Assembly (NCBI RefSeq): GCF_041381155.1
Contig: NC_091147.1
Coordinates: 9,570,837 to 9,634,836 of the forward strand
Source: Argopecten irradians
Lineage: Eukaryota > Mollusca > Bivalvia > Pectinida > Pectinidae
Reading direction: 5' to 3'
DNA length: 64,000 nt
Below, piece after piece: positions 24,601 to 35,032 of the stretch; within the stretch, counting starts at the first letter, position 1; each line of letters begins with the position of its first letter. A model generated the notes under the pieces. It was not told the DNA's origin, did no database searches, and saw only the letters and a list, made by a program, of their open reading frames with translations. The position numbers and the translations under genes were made by a program.

Positions 24601-27252
24601 GGAATCGCGAAATTTAGTATCCGCGAAAGAAAATTGGTTTACAGTATGTAAGAAATAACTTGTAATGAATGGATGTTTCTGCTTTGGAGATATAGCACAA
24701 AACACTGAGTGTACTCTATATAAACACCGTGAAGTAAGCCAATGAAAATGTTCGTGAAAGCAAAACTGAATGATATATCTACTGTATGTCATGTTGACTT
24801 TTACAACTACTGTGATGAAATGTAATCTTAACGGAGAAAGGAAATTCCAATAGTTCAAATATTCATGATACTATATCTTTATCCTCGCTCCTGCTTAGAA
24901 AATAGCTTTAATGAAAAAGAACAACTTTTCATTGTAGGTTTCCAAAGGGAACAGGTCCAGGAGAAGCTATTGACGTCAGCGTTTTATGTGTACCTCTGAT
25001 TCTTCCTTCTGATGATATCATCGGTGTGATAGAAGTCGTGCGTAACAGCAAAAAACATCCGTTTTCTAGATCTGATATTCAAATGGCACATGCGTTGTTG
25101 AGTTGGATGGTCGCTTGCATCAACGAAAACAATATGAAGCGAGTTTTGAATTCCCAACAGCATCTTAACGACTTCCTTTTAGAAACAACGCGCATCATCT
25201 TTGACGAGATGACCAGTACGGATCTCCTTGTTCAAAAAATTATGATGTTTACAAAGAATTTGGTCAATGCTGACCGATGTTCAATGTTTCTTGTTGACGA
25301 GGAAACCAATGAACTGTATGCAGATTACTTTGACGAAGGGATGAAAACGGAGGATGGCCAGTCTATTATTTCAAAGAAAACGCAAATCCGTTTCCATAGA
25401 GACAAAGGAATAGCTGGTTACGTCGCGCAAAGTGGAAAGGTAATTATATTAACATACAAGTCAAAATTATACTGTCATTCAACTATTTCAACATATGAAA
25501 GGTGTTGGGAATAATTATGGTTATTTATAGATGTATTTGATCAAGTTTAGCCAGTACGAAGTATCTCTGATGTTTGGGTGTAATACAGTACTACGAGCCA
25601 TGGCTGAGGCGTGGCGTCACGTCACCTTTCTAAACTTGTGTATTACCGGAATTGTTCTGGAAAGTGTTTTCGAGTACAAAACGCTTACTATTTTTCTTGT
25701 TGATCAAATGTACTTGGATAAAACTATGATACTATGATAACCGATCCACAATGCTGTCATGCACATGGATAACATGTCCACGGGCTTTCAAACGACATGT
25801 TTCTCGCGGAGAGCAAATAAATTCCACAAGTGACATATCGATGTCAATAACTCATGTTTTACTCTTTTACAGGTTGTGAACATCATTGATGCGTACATGG
25901 ATTCACGGTTTAACCCGGAAGTAGATAGGCTGACCGGATATAAAACGCGAAACATTTTGTGCATGCCCATTGTCAGCAATGACCAGGTAGTGGGCGTGGT
26001 CCAACTGATCAACAGTAATCGAGGGGAGCACTTCACTAACGCAGACGAAAACGCCTTCAGGATGTTCTCGGTATACTGTGCCATGGCCCTGCACTACAGT
26101 CGGCTGTATAATCTGCTTGTCCGACAACAGAACCAGTACAAGGTGGCATTGGAGGTCATTCAGTACCACATCGTCTGTAAAGAGGAGGAGATGAAAGAGC
26201 TGCTGGCAGATCCTTTCATCAAGGAAGAAGACATTCCCTTTGACTTTTTCATGTTTGATTTCTGCGCCTACAATTTTGGACATATTCTGCCGCAACTCTT
26301 TGTTCACATGGTGATCGATATGTTTGGAGAAGACACATTTGAGATGGAACAGCTGTGTCGGTTCACGATTACTGTACGAAAGAATTATCGCGACATTGCG
26401 TACCATAACTGGGATCACGGGTTTCATGTGGCGCATTCGCTCTGGTGTATGATGCGTTCAAGCCCGGGAATCTTCACCAAGTTTGAACAGATGGCGATCC
26501 TAATGAGTGGGATCTGTCATGATGTAGACCACCGAGGCTATAACAATGCCTTCTTCTCCAAGATGAATCTGCCTCTCGCCTCACTTTATTCTACCTCCGT
26601 GATGGAACAGCATCACTATAAACACACGGTGACCATTCTTCAGATGAACGGGAAAGGAATCTTCTCCTTCCTCACGGCCTCCGAGTACAAGAAAATGCTT
26701 GGCATGGTGCAATTCTGTATTCTGGCCACAGATCTGGCGCTTTATTTCCCAAACCAGAAGACACTAACTAAACAGCTAGATGACAACATATTTAACATAC
26801 AGGATCCCGATTGCAAGAAGAAAGCAATCTCGATAATGATGACAGGCGCTGATCTCTGTGCCATTTCCAAACCTTGGGAGACTCAGGGCTTGACTGTTGA
26901 CTTCTTGTATGAAGAATTTTATGATCAGGGAGATCTAGAAAAGAGCCACGGGATCGAACCCCTACCAATGATGGACCGGGAGCGAATCAAAGAGCGACCA
27001 CAACAGCAGGTCGGATTCATTGATTTTATCTGTCTCCCACTTTATAGGACGCTGTATAGAATCTTACCCGGCTCCGAACCACTTCTCGAAGGCTGCATCA
27101 GGAGTCGTGAAGGATGGGGTAGAATGAAAGAGGAATATGATGAAGAGGAGAGAAATAGAAAAGACGCAGAGGAAAAGAAAGAGAAAGAAGGTGGAAAGGA
27201 GCAGACTGGTGATATATCAGGGGAAAAGGGCGCGACAACAGATGAAAATTAA
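18643..27252 (+). CDS. PDE-A: GAF-GAF-HDc cyclic-nucleotide phosphodiesterase (PDE5/6/11 type), 3 exons, 809 residues
   Basis: Hydrolyses cAMP and/or cGMP to the 5' monophosphate; specificity cannot be read here. Exons: 18643-19190, 24938-25439 and 25873-27252, joined by GT-AG introns in phase 2 and phase 0. The start is the first in-frame ATG (A at -3); translation runs open to TAA. Residues about 20-60 form the short N-terminal helix region seen before GAF-A in this family. GAF-A spans roughly 85-235 and GAF-B 265-430. The catalytic domain (about 480-770) holds YHNWDHGFHVAH (His528, His532), ICHDVDHRGYNN (His566/Asp567), TGADLC (Asp677) and QQQVGFID (Gln729), equivalent to the PDE5 proton donor, metal ligands and purine-clamp glutamine. 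The tail from 770 is highly charged (E/K). The NKFDE motif of GAF-B is degenerate (Lys is Ser) and that of GAF-A lacks Lys and Glu, so cGMP binding is uncertain. No CaaX box, so probably not PDE6-like prenylated. It lies tail to tail with paralogue PDE-B. Confidence 0.92.
19390..19830 (-). mobile_element. LINE 3' relic (CR1/Jockey-like) in PDE-A intron 1
   Basis: On the minus strand the frame reads EALEEVQRMATKLVKELN, then SYRERFLILGLPTLEE, matching the LExVQRRATKLV...SYxxRLxxLGLPTLExRR pattern that ends the reverse transcriptase region of CR1/Jockey-type LINEs. Farther on, after frame changes, DWTSLPSSIVDSKSLN matches the WNSLPxxVVxAxSxNxFK tail. It lies antisense to PDE-A, is truncated and dead. 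Confidence 0.75.
20203..20566 (-). mobile_element. MITE family 1, copy 2 (364 bp), in PDE-A intron 1
   Basis: The ends are TTAAAGATGCCCCACCGCCG and the inverted GCGGTGGAGCATCTTTAA. It lies in the opposite orientation to the other two copies: the shared blocks (CGGATTTTTTTCGGGATGCA, GAAGTAAAATTAGAAGCTCA) appear as reverse complements. TTAA is present at both edges. A poly-A run of about 20 bases follows at 20682-20702. Confidence 0.85.
21425..21629. mobile_element. MITE with perfect 26-bp terminal inverted repeats (205 bp)
   Basis: Left end TTACCGTATTCGACCCAATA (continuing to 21450) is repeated exactly inverted at 21604-21629. The interior has GCGCCC/GGGCGC and a run of C. It sits between outer arms AAAAAAGTAAATATA (21409-21423) and their inverse (about 21661-21680), so it may have inserted in an older palindrome. 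Non-coding; it lies in PDE-A intron 1. Confidence 0.8.
21721..21840. repeat. 60-bp tandem duplication, each unit with a perfect hairpin
   Basis: TACATTGAATACTTTTCTAG opens two successive 60-bp units that differ at only a few bases. In the first unit AGATACATTTGA and TCAAATGTATCT are exact 12-bp inverted arms around CTTAAA. Both units end in a CTCC-rich run that leads into the polypyrimidine tract. Confidence 0.85.
21841..22040. repeat. Polypyrimidine (CT) tract of about 200 bp
   Basis: Almost pure C and T with (CT)n runs and an internal duplication of about 60 bp around CTCCTTCTCTGTGCCCTTTC. It lies in PDE-A intron 1. Several overlapping open frames on both strands here result from the lack of purines and are not genes. 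Long mirror-like pyrimidine tracts can form triplex DNA; that is inference. Confidence 0.9.
22041..23556. other. PDE-A intron 1, AT-rich part
   Basis: No coding motif. Two diverged segments near 22730-22800 and 23165-23240 share ATATATAAATGCAGAA and flanking words, which suggests an old duplication of about 450 bp. Otherwise nothing recognised. Confidence 0.35.
23557..23748. repeat. 103-bp tandem duplication with an internal loss
   Basis: GAGCCATACAAAAGTTGGTA starts two adjacent copies at 23557 and 23660. The second copy has lost about 14 bases in a TTGT-rich part and is otherwise nearly identical, so the event is young. The period equals that of the 10.4-kb satellite by coincidence; the sequences differ. 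Confidence 0.85.
24425..24645. mobile_element. MITE with 24-bp inverted ends (221 bp) in PDE-A intron 1
   Basis: ACTGTAAACCAATTTTATTT (then CGCG) and its inverse at 24622-24645 match with one difference. The interior has several CGCGAA words facing both ways. It ends about 290 bp before exon 2 of PDE-A. Non-coding. Confidence 0.75.
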
Positions 27253-28309
27253 GCTATTTTTAGTGTGAGCTATGATATACTCCGTACTTACAGCAGGGTT
27301 CCTTCAGTTTATAGTAATACTACAAGTGACTACGGGACACTTGCGATGTTACAGATATGATATTAGTAGTAAATGGTTTAGTGAGTCAGTAGCTGTATCG
27401 ATGTACAAACTAATTAAAGCACAATCTAATTTTATTGGAAGAAGTTTCTTTTATTCGGATGTAAATCGCATGAAACAGAAATATGCAGATTATGATTAGC
27501 AGATTAATATTAATTTTAGTATAGATGAAACAAAACGTTCGCTCGTCAGTATATCTACAGATCAATTAGAATCAATTACAAAAAAACCCCATAATTATAG
27601 CCGGTATTGGCAACTGTCACATTGTAAATCACACTCATCTTTATAAACACGTGAACCTGCCTAAATCAACAAACATGCATTCTCATTGCCAATTATGATT
27701 TATTTTCTATTCAATGTTTACGATATTTGTGATATACTTACATTAAAACCACCTGTTTACATTGTAGCTCTGTAATGGTTATACGAGTCCAAGATTTATA
27801 TTTCTGTTTACGTTTGTTGTTATTTCATTATGCCTTGTTGGTATTTCAAAATTTTAGAATTTATTTTGTTAGAATTTCTCCCATATGCAATAGAATTATA
27901 GTATAGATAAGTGAAATATAATATCGTTTTGTAGTACATGAATGATATAGTTATTATTAAATATTATTAATTATGCCAAATTGGTTATGTTGCTTTCTAT
28001 GTTTTATATGCAGCATGGAATATCGTCAATCAGCTGAGACTGTTCCATATTTAAAAGTTAAGATATACAACGTAAAAAATAAACGAATTGGGCAATATTG
28101 AATATTCAATACTTTTAAAGGACAATTCAGTAAGACTAATTTTGTTGCATAACCACGAAGAGAAACATGACATAAAAGTGTTGTTTAACATTTCTCATGA
28201 AAACTAAAAAAAATTTTTTTTAAAAAATTGCTGCTTTCTGCGATATTGATAGCTATATTGCATTGATATCATTGAAATTCCAAATCGTATAGCTATATAT
28301 ACAAATAAG
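27253..28309 (+). other. PDE-A 3' flank and probable 3' UTR
   Basis: AT-rich. An open frame of 75 codons begins 20 bases after the PDE-A stop (27272-27499), but its protein has no recognisable motif; I regard it as 3' UTR. The first canonical AATAAA is at 28078. Confidence 0.4.
28078..28083 (+). promoter_or_regulatory. Candidate poly(A) signal of PDE-A
   Basis: AATAAA about 825 bases after the stop codon, the first perfect hexamer on this strand. Weaker ATTAAA variants occur earlier. Supported by sequence alone. Confidence 0.3.
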
Positions 28310-28407
28310 CAAGTACAATATGTACGCTATACCCATACCCGAGCCGGTGTTACATAAACAAGTACAATATGTACGCTATACCCATACCCGAGCCGGTGTT
28401 ACATAAA
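28310..28407. repeat. 49-bp perfect tandem duplication
   Basis: CAAGTACAATATGTACGCTA through GTTACATAAA occurs twice in direct succession without differences that I can see, so the duplication is recent. Confidence 0.9.
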
Positions 28408-28921
28408 CTAAACATATAAATGCAATAAAGATCAACGGAAGAGTTCATAATATTTTTTTAGACAATATTATGTACCACACCACTGTAAATGCGATTTGAG
28501 TGGTTCAGGGCATAAATTGTTGTACTCCACTGGCGCGAGTCAGGGTTCGGCTTACAAGATGTCAGCTACAATGTGTAATTGTCACACACTGACCGTGCAG
28601 TGAACATTGCTGGCATATCCCTGATGACAACTACTCAACTTTCATTAGAACTGGATTATTCCCTATATAAATGCAAGTGTCAATGCACTCTAAGACTGAA
28701 TTGTTCTTTTAAATACTCTTATAAGTAATACATATTAGAAATATAAATGTTATAGTGCAATGCAAAGCAAAGAACATAATTAAGTCATATGGATAGAGAG
28801 AGATGAATAAATATCATAAACTCTATAAAATGAAAGTGCAGAATCAATCTTAATTCAACTAGCTTTGACCAAAATGCTACACAAAAGTGTTGCAATTTTT
28901 GCTAAGTCATTTTAGTCGATG

Positions 28922-29650
28922 GTAATATGCCTGGTTTGGAAACATTGTATACACCTGGTCTGGGAACATTGTAGTACGCATGGTCTGGGAACATTGTAGT
29001 ACGCCTGGTCTGGGAACATTGTAGTACGCATGGTCTGGGAACATTGTAGTACGCATGGTCTGGGAACATTGTAGTACGCATGGTCTGGGAACATTGTAGT
29101 ACGCATGGTCTGGGAACATTGTAGTACGCATGGTCTGGGACCATTGTAGTACGCATGGTCTGGGAACATTGTAGTACGCATGGTCTGGGAACATTGTAGT
29201 ATGCATGGTCTGGGAACATTGTGGTACGCATGGTCTGGGAACATTGTAGTACGCATGGTCTGGGAACATTGTAGTACGCATGGTCTGGGAACATTGTAGT
29301 ACGCATGGTCTGGGAACATTGTAGTACGCATGGTCTGGGAACATTGTAGTACGCATGGTCTGGGAACATTGTAGTACGCATGGTCTGGGAATATTGTAGT
29401 ACGCATGGTCTGGGAACATTGTAGTACGCATGGTCTGGGAACATTGTAGTACGCATGGTCTGGGAACATTGTAGTACGCATGGTCTGGGAACATTGTAGT
29501 ACGCATGGTCTGGGAACATTGTAGTACGCATGGTCTGGGAACATTGTAGTACGCATGGTCTGGAAACAATGTAATACGCCTGGTTCTCAGGAACATTAAA
29601 GTAAGTCTGGTTCTCGGGAACATTGTAGTAAGTCTGGTTCTCGGGAACAT
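28922..29650. repeat. 25-bp minisatellite, block 1
   Basis: About 28 copies of a 25-bp unit (ACGCATGGTCTGGGAACATT plus GTAGT). The inner copies are almost identical; both edges are degenerate. The unit contains no stop in any minus-strand frame, so all three minus frames stay open for 200 codons or more. See findings; I do not call a gene. Confidence 0.95.
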
Positions 29651-29743
29651 TGTATTACGTCTGTTTCGAGATCCAAAAACGTCGTGGGTAAAGTACCATC
29701 GATTAGTCCTACCGTCAAATGACGATTGCAATGCGCCCGAGCC

Positions 29744-30866
29744 AACATTGTCATACGCCTGGTTCGGAAACATTGTCATACGCCTGGTTCGGAAACATTG
29801 TCATACGCCTGGTTCGGCAACATTGTAATAGCTTGGTTCGGAAACATTGTCATACGCCTGGTTCGGAAACATTGTAATACGCCTGGTTCGGAAACATTGT
29901 AATAGCTTGGTTCGGAAATATTGTAATAGCTTGGTTCGGAAACATTGTCATACGCCTGGTTCGGAAACATTGTAATACGCCTGGTCCGGGAACAATGTAA
30001 TACGCCTGGTTCGGAAACATTGTAATAGCTTGGTTCGGAAACATTGTCATACGCCTGGTTCGGAAACATTGTAATACGCCTGGTCCGGGAACATTGTAAT
30101 ACGCCTGGTTCGGAAACATTGTAATAGCTTGGTTCGGAAACATTGTCATACGCCTGGTTCGGAAACATTGTCATACGCCTGGTTCGGAAACATTGTAATA
30201 GCTTGGTTCGGAAACATTGTCATATGCCTGGTTCGAAAACATTGTAATACGCCTGGTTCGGAAACATTGTAATAGCTTGGTTCGGAAACATTGAAATACG
30301 CCTGGTTCGGAATCATTGTAATACGCCTGGTTCGGAAACATTGTAATACGCCTGGTCCGGGAACATTGTCATACGCCTGGTTCGGAAACATTGTAATACG
30401 CCTGGTCCGGGAACAATGTAATACGCCTGGTACGGAAACATTGTAATACGCCTGGTTCGGAAACATTGTAATACGCCTGGTACGGAAACATTGTAATACG
30501 CCTGGTTCGGAAACATTGTAATACGCCTGGTCCGGGAACATTGTAATACGCCTGGTACGGAAACATTGTCGTACGCCTGATTCGGAAACATTGTAATACG
30601 CCTGGTTAGGAAACATTGTAATACGCCTGGTACGGAAACATTGTCATACGCCTGGTTCGGAAACATTGTAATACGCCTGGTACGGAAACATTGTAATACG
30701 CCTGGTTCGGAAACATTGTAATACGCCTGGTACAGAAACATTGTAATACGCCTGGTTAGGAAACATTGTAATACGCCTGGTTCGGAAACATTGTAATACG
30801 CCTGGTACGGAAACATTGTAGTAAGCTTGGTTCGTGAACATTGTAGTAAGCCTGGTTCTTGACACA
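29744..30866. repeat. 25/24-bp minisatellite, block 2
   Basis: Related to block 1 but with the unit ACGCCTGGTTCGGAAACATT plus GTAAT (25 bp), mixed with a 24-bp form (AGCTTGGTTCGGAAACATTG...) and TACGG, TCCGG and TTAGG variants. About 94 bp of unrelated, GC-richer sequence separates it from block 1. The 24- and 25-bp forms alternate in a partly regular order, which points to amplification of multi-unit blocks. Confidence 0.93.
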
Positions 30867-31394
30867 GGGACCTGGCACGATTTTTTAACTAACATATATA
30901 TTATGGTATCAAGGGTATGAACTCGGCGGTCGAAAAAAACATGGCGGTTATGGTTAAAGTAATTGAGCTACATGATGTTTAAACTGAGTTTCTACAAAGT
31001 ACGGCACATGACACCTCCAAAGGAGAGTGTGGATGAACACAGTTTACCACCACAAGCGTGATTTTAGCTTAGTGTTTGAGGCACCCATTAGAGGCGAAAC
31101 AACATTTCGACCGGACAGGGAAATGTCTATCTAGCATAGTTTTCGTATATTTCCCGATTCGTCAAGCCATAACTTTGTCAATACTTGACCAATTTTGTTC
31201 ATCAAGCACTCACTGGAAAGATAAAATATTTTTCTTTAAGGTAAGGTATGCGTCAATGGTGTACAGAGCCCATTTATTATAATAATCACGATTTGTAAAA
31301 AATAGGTGCGTTTTTCTCGACCGCCGAGTTCATACCCTTGATACTATAATATATGTATGTATACTATTGATTAAAACTTTTCGTGCCAGGTCCC
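30867..31394. mobile_element. 528-bp inverted-repeat element inserted in the minisatellite
   Basis: The left end GGGACCTGGCACGA and the right end TCGTGCCAGGTCCC are exact inverses. A second, longer inverted block lies inside: GGTATCAAGGGTATGAACTC followed by GGCGGTCG, and its inverse near 31318-31344. The arms total about 80 bp each. Repeat units of block 2 continue on the far side (31395-31440), showing that it landed within the array. An internal open frame (31076-31282) has no recognisable motif. Probably a non-autonomous DNA transposon. Confidence 0.8.
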
Positions 31395-31620
31395 CGTGGT
31401 TCGGGAACATTGTAATACGCCTGGTCCAAGAACATTGTAAAACATCATGGATCTTGTAACGTTTACAATGGAATTTATAACGTTTACAATGTATTATATA
31501 ACGTTTACAATGGATAATATAACGTTTACAATTGATTTTATAACGGTTACAATGGATCTTGTAACAGTTAAAAATGATCTTGTAACGTTTAAAAATGAAT
31601 TTTATACCGTTTAAATTCGT
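31395..31620. repeat. Array remnant and degenerate 23-24-bp tandem repeat
   Basis: Two minisatellite units to about 31440 are followed by about seven loose copies of TATAACGTTTACAATGGAT-like units with growing divergence. The AACATTGTAAAAC junction suggests that the second repeat grew next to the edge of the first. Confidence 0.75.
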
Positions 31621-31848
31621 TTTTAAAAGATCATAGAGAAGACAGCAATTTTTGATTTGTAAAATCTGTATACATTAGGTATTGTAAACTTGACTAAAAA
31701 GAAGACGAGTCTTTTGTTATCAAGTTTAAATACAACTTCAATATCATTAATTTGAAACTAGACAAAATACTTGTTGTAATGTATTAGTTTCTATTTCTTG
31801 ATTGCCTTCGTTGGCCTTCAGCATCTTTATGTGGTATTCTGTAAACGT

Positions 31849-32079
31849 CATCCTCGATACTTACTGTCGTTACTGCCTTGATGAGACAGGTAGTTTTGCC
31901 CTTCACCAAAAGAATCAAATAACGGTACAGTATGGCTTTGAAGTGGGGCGGTCCCTCTCTGTAATTCATAACTGAAGGCTATCTAGGCATGTGATTGGTC
32001 AGTTTTTCTCTCCTGACTATGACATAGTCTAGGGATGGATATGACGATAGTGATAGTGACTCCTCGAATATCGAGGATG
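31849..32079. mobile_element. MITE-like element with CATCCTCGATA ends (231 bp)
   Basis: CATCCTCGATACTTACTGTC at the left and, inverted at the right, CATCCTCGATATTCGAGGAG. The outer 11 bases match exactly, the rest loosely. A shorter relative may lie at 13350-13408. Non-coding. Confidence 0.45.
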
Positions 32080-33122
32080 TGAAAAAGTAAGAGTACAATT
32101 CATTGTAGGAGCAGATTCGAATTTTTTTTTCGTCGTGGTAATAATGCCAGTCTAAAATCTAAAGTAAAAATCGAGAAAAGACTTCAGTTTTGGAAACGGT
32201 TATAAATTGAAAACATCCAAAAGAGCGATTGTTCATTAGAATACTCGGTAATTATTGCTATCCTCATCAGATTTGTTTTAAACGATCTGTAATGAAATAA
32301 ATCATATACACCTGTACTATTATTATAATATTGTAAGTAGTCAGGAAAGGTGTTCAATTCCGATGATTAGATTTGTTCTTCTGAAAACTATGTTTTGATG
32401 AAGTAGCTAGAGATTTTTCAGTGAAAAATGCTGAATGATTATATTTGATTATTAAAGAAGTGCACTGTTGTGTACCGATGGTTGATTTCACGTTAATTTT
32501 CCTAAGCAGAAACATGTTATCACGCTTGGTACTACCATAAATGTAGGGATAACAACGACAATATCAAAAGTTAAATACGAGTTATCTCGCTTCGTCCGTT
32601 ATTGTCAATTATTCTACTAAAGCTGTGACACGATTGGGGAATTAGCTGAACTCTTTTAGCTTCACCGTGACACGCAGTGTACCTTTTAATTATAAAGAGA
32701 AGTCTTGAGTCAAGTCCAAAGTTTATTGCTGTCGTCGAAAGAGTGTCAAGTTACAAATACAAATACATTTATCAATAATGAAGTTATTGAATTGATGTAC
32801 AAAGAAAATGTTTACAGTTAACAAACAGATGATCTTACATCGAATATTAAAAACAACATCATAATATTATATATAAGTGCCTAACGCTTATGATTCATGA
32901 TCGGTTAATTATGATAAACACGGTAACTTTGCTTAGCGCTTACAAGTCTAAATAATTCCTGTAAAATTGAATAACAATGACAAATAGATAATTTTAATGA
33001 ATCGTGGCAACATAAATAAAGATTTCACGATTCAAAACACATATACTCCCTGATAAACAACTATAATAGCCCTTTTTCTAATTTGCAAAAAGCCGAAAGT
33101 CTTGTTGTGGAAGTCAGAGTAA
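32080..33122. other. Non-coding stretch between the two PDE genes
   Basis: AT-rich, no open frame with motifs on either strand, no repeat I can define. Confidence 0.4.
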
Positions 33123-33285
33123 GTAATATCATAAAAAGAGACGGACAATTATGTCCGGAATATCCAGAATAAAACAAATAATATTATAAAAAGAGACGGA
33201 CAATTATGTCCGGAATATCCAGAATAAAACAAATAATATTATAAAAAGAGACGGACAATTATGTCCGGAATTAACAAAATAATTG
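33123..33285. repeat. 55-bp tandem repeat, 3 copies
   Basis: ATAAAAAGAGACGGACAATT starts units at 33131, 33186 and 33241. Each contains the short inverted repeat CGGAC-AATTAT-GTCCG. Copies 1 and 2 are nearly identical; the third breaks off after GTCCGGAAT. Confidence 0.9.
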
Positions 33286-34950
33286 ATGAACAATTAGTTA
33301 TCAAATATCCGAAGTAAAACAAATGATCTATAATGTATTTACAGAATATTCAGAACTATTTACAACATATATTACTGATTATCAAAAAATATAAAAATTA
33401 AGCTATTTTTCAATAACCTTTATCTTTAATCTTTAGAACAAAAATGCTATATTAATTCTGCTAACAAAAATCATTACGAAATAATAAACATTACAGATAA
33501 ATACCATTATCAAAAATTAGAAATAATTTACACATAAAATTATATGTATTGCCTCATATTTGTGTAATTGTTTTACATAAACATAATGTCACAGTTGTGG
33601 TCAGAGATGGATCAGAGATCCGTCAGCCTAGTGATTGTCTCGAGGACAAATGACAGGTAACAGATATGTGTGGTCACCAGTGATAGAGTTGTCTCTCTTT
33701 ACACCTCGACGGAAACATAAAGCTGTTCATACAGGTGTCAGTTTTAAGCTCTATTAGCTTATTGCATCGATATCGAGATATCAAGTAAATCAAAGAATGG
33801 ATTATCCAAAGATATACTGTACAATTTAATATTCAAAAATTACAAGGGCATACTAATTTATTCAAAATTCTTTAATCAATAGTTGATTACTTGTGCTGAT
33901 ATTTACTTTACAATTTGTTATCAACATAACGTTATATGATATAACTCACGCTTGTCGGTGAAAGTAAAGAAAAGTTAATATGTTTGCGAAAATCGAGCAC
34001 AATGCGGGGACAAGTCTTTCAACAAAATATGATAATATTCAGTGCATGGGCTTTACATCTTTTCGTTCATTTTTTCACCAAGGAGTCTGCTCCTTTCCCC
34101 TTTTCTGAATGATAATAATTTTTCTACTAAATCGTTTACCAACAACAATGTTGAATATTTTCTTTCGATTCTAATGATAAATAAAACATAAGACTTAATT
34201 CCAAATTCTTACAAATCAAGGACTAAACAGACTAATTGAATAAACCGCGTTACACTTTCAGCAACTACGAAACAAGATTCAGTATATTTTTAATAAATAA
34301 TTAAAGTTTTTCTAAATTACTGAAGTGATTTCTTTCTTTGTATCACTTTAAAGGCAAGTACAGTACTCACGAACCTCGTTCAGGTGACTTTTAAATTTTC
34401 AATATCTTGCCTGCAGTCTCAATGATCTCGGTCTTGTTCACTCTGTTCTCTGTTATATACACATATATCACATTCTGGTGATCTTTTATACTCGTTTAAA
34501 AGAATTTTCCCCGCCTAGTTCATACTGCAGTCTCCCAAAACACACACGCACTTCTTCGAATACACAGGAGGTCGTGTCTAAATGACCCTAGCCATTAATA
34601 GGACGCAACTAAACCAATCAATACCACCTCGCTACAATGACCAAAACCGACATTTTGTCCCAACGTATATACATGTAGCTACGTTGAACTCTTTGGTCGA
34701 ATTGACTACGTACACGTAAATGATTCTGACAACTTTGTTGGGTCACCGTCAATTAATTTGAATGTAGTAATTGACTGGTCATTCAGAAAGGTTACCAAAG
34801 CGAGGCCCCTAATTCGATGTTGTCAGAGCTAATAAGATGCTATACTAGAAGGCATAGACTCCTGAGGTTGAGACTAAAGCCGAATCTGATATGACAATAA
34901 GAATCATTCACAACGATGGATAGAAAAGACGAGTTTGATTGTTTCATTGA
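33286..34950. other. PDE-B downstream flank, nothing recognised
   Basis: AT-rich sequence without motifs on either strand. It lies between the tandem repeat and the PDE-B 3' end. Confidence 0.4.
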
Positions 34951-34954
34951 TTAA

Positions 34955-34960
34955 TTTAAT
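34955..34960 (-). promoter_or_regulatory. Candidate poly(A) signal (ATTAAA) of PDE-B
   Basis: TTTAAT on the plus strand is the common variant ATTAAA on the minus strand, about 75 bases after the PDE-B stop codon. No perfect AATAAA lies close by. Confidence 0.3.
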
Positions 34961-35032
34961 GATTTAGACAAAAAGGCTAAATTTTGTGGATAAAGCAGTC
35001 TATTCTGACGGATTTATATCGGAGGAGATTGC

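Noticed and set aside
25903-26436. Minus-strand open frame of 177 codons
   Set aside because: Antisense to PDE-A exon 3, which has strong domain evidence on the plus strand.
27272-27499. Open frame of 75 codons just after PDE-A
   Set aside because: No motif; it lies where the PDE-A 3' UTR is expected.
28907-29779. Open frame of 290 codons on the minus strand with 25-residue repeats
   Set aside because: It is produced by the stop-free 25-bp minisatellite; all three minus frames are equally open and no splice or promoter context supports translation.
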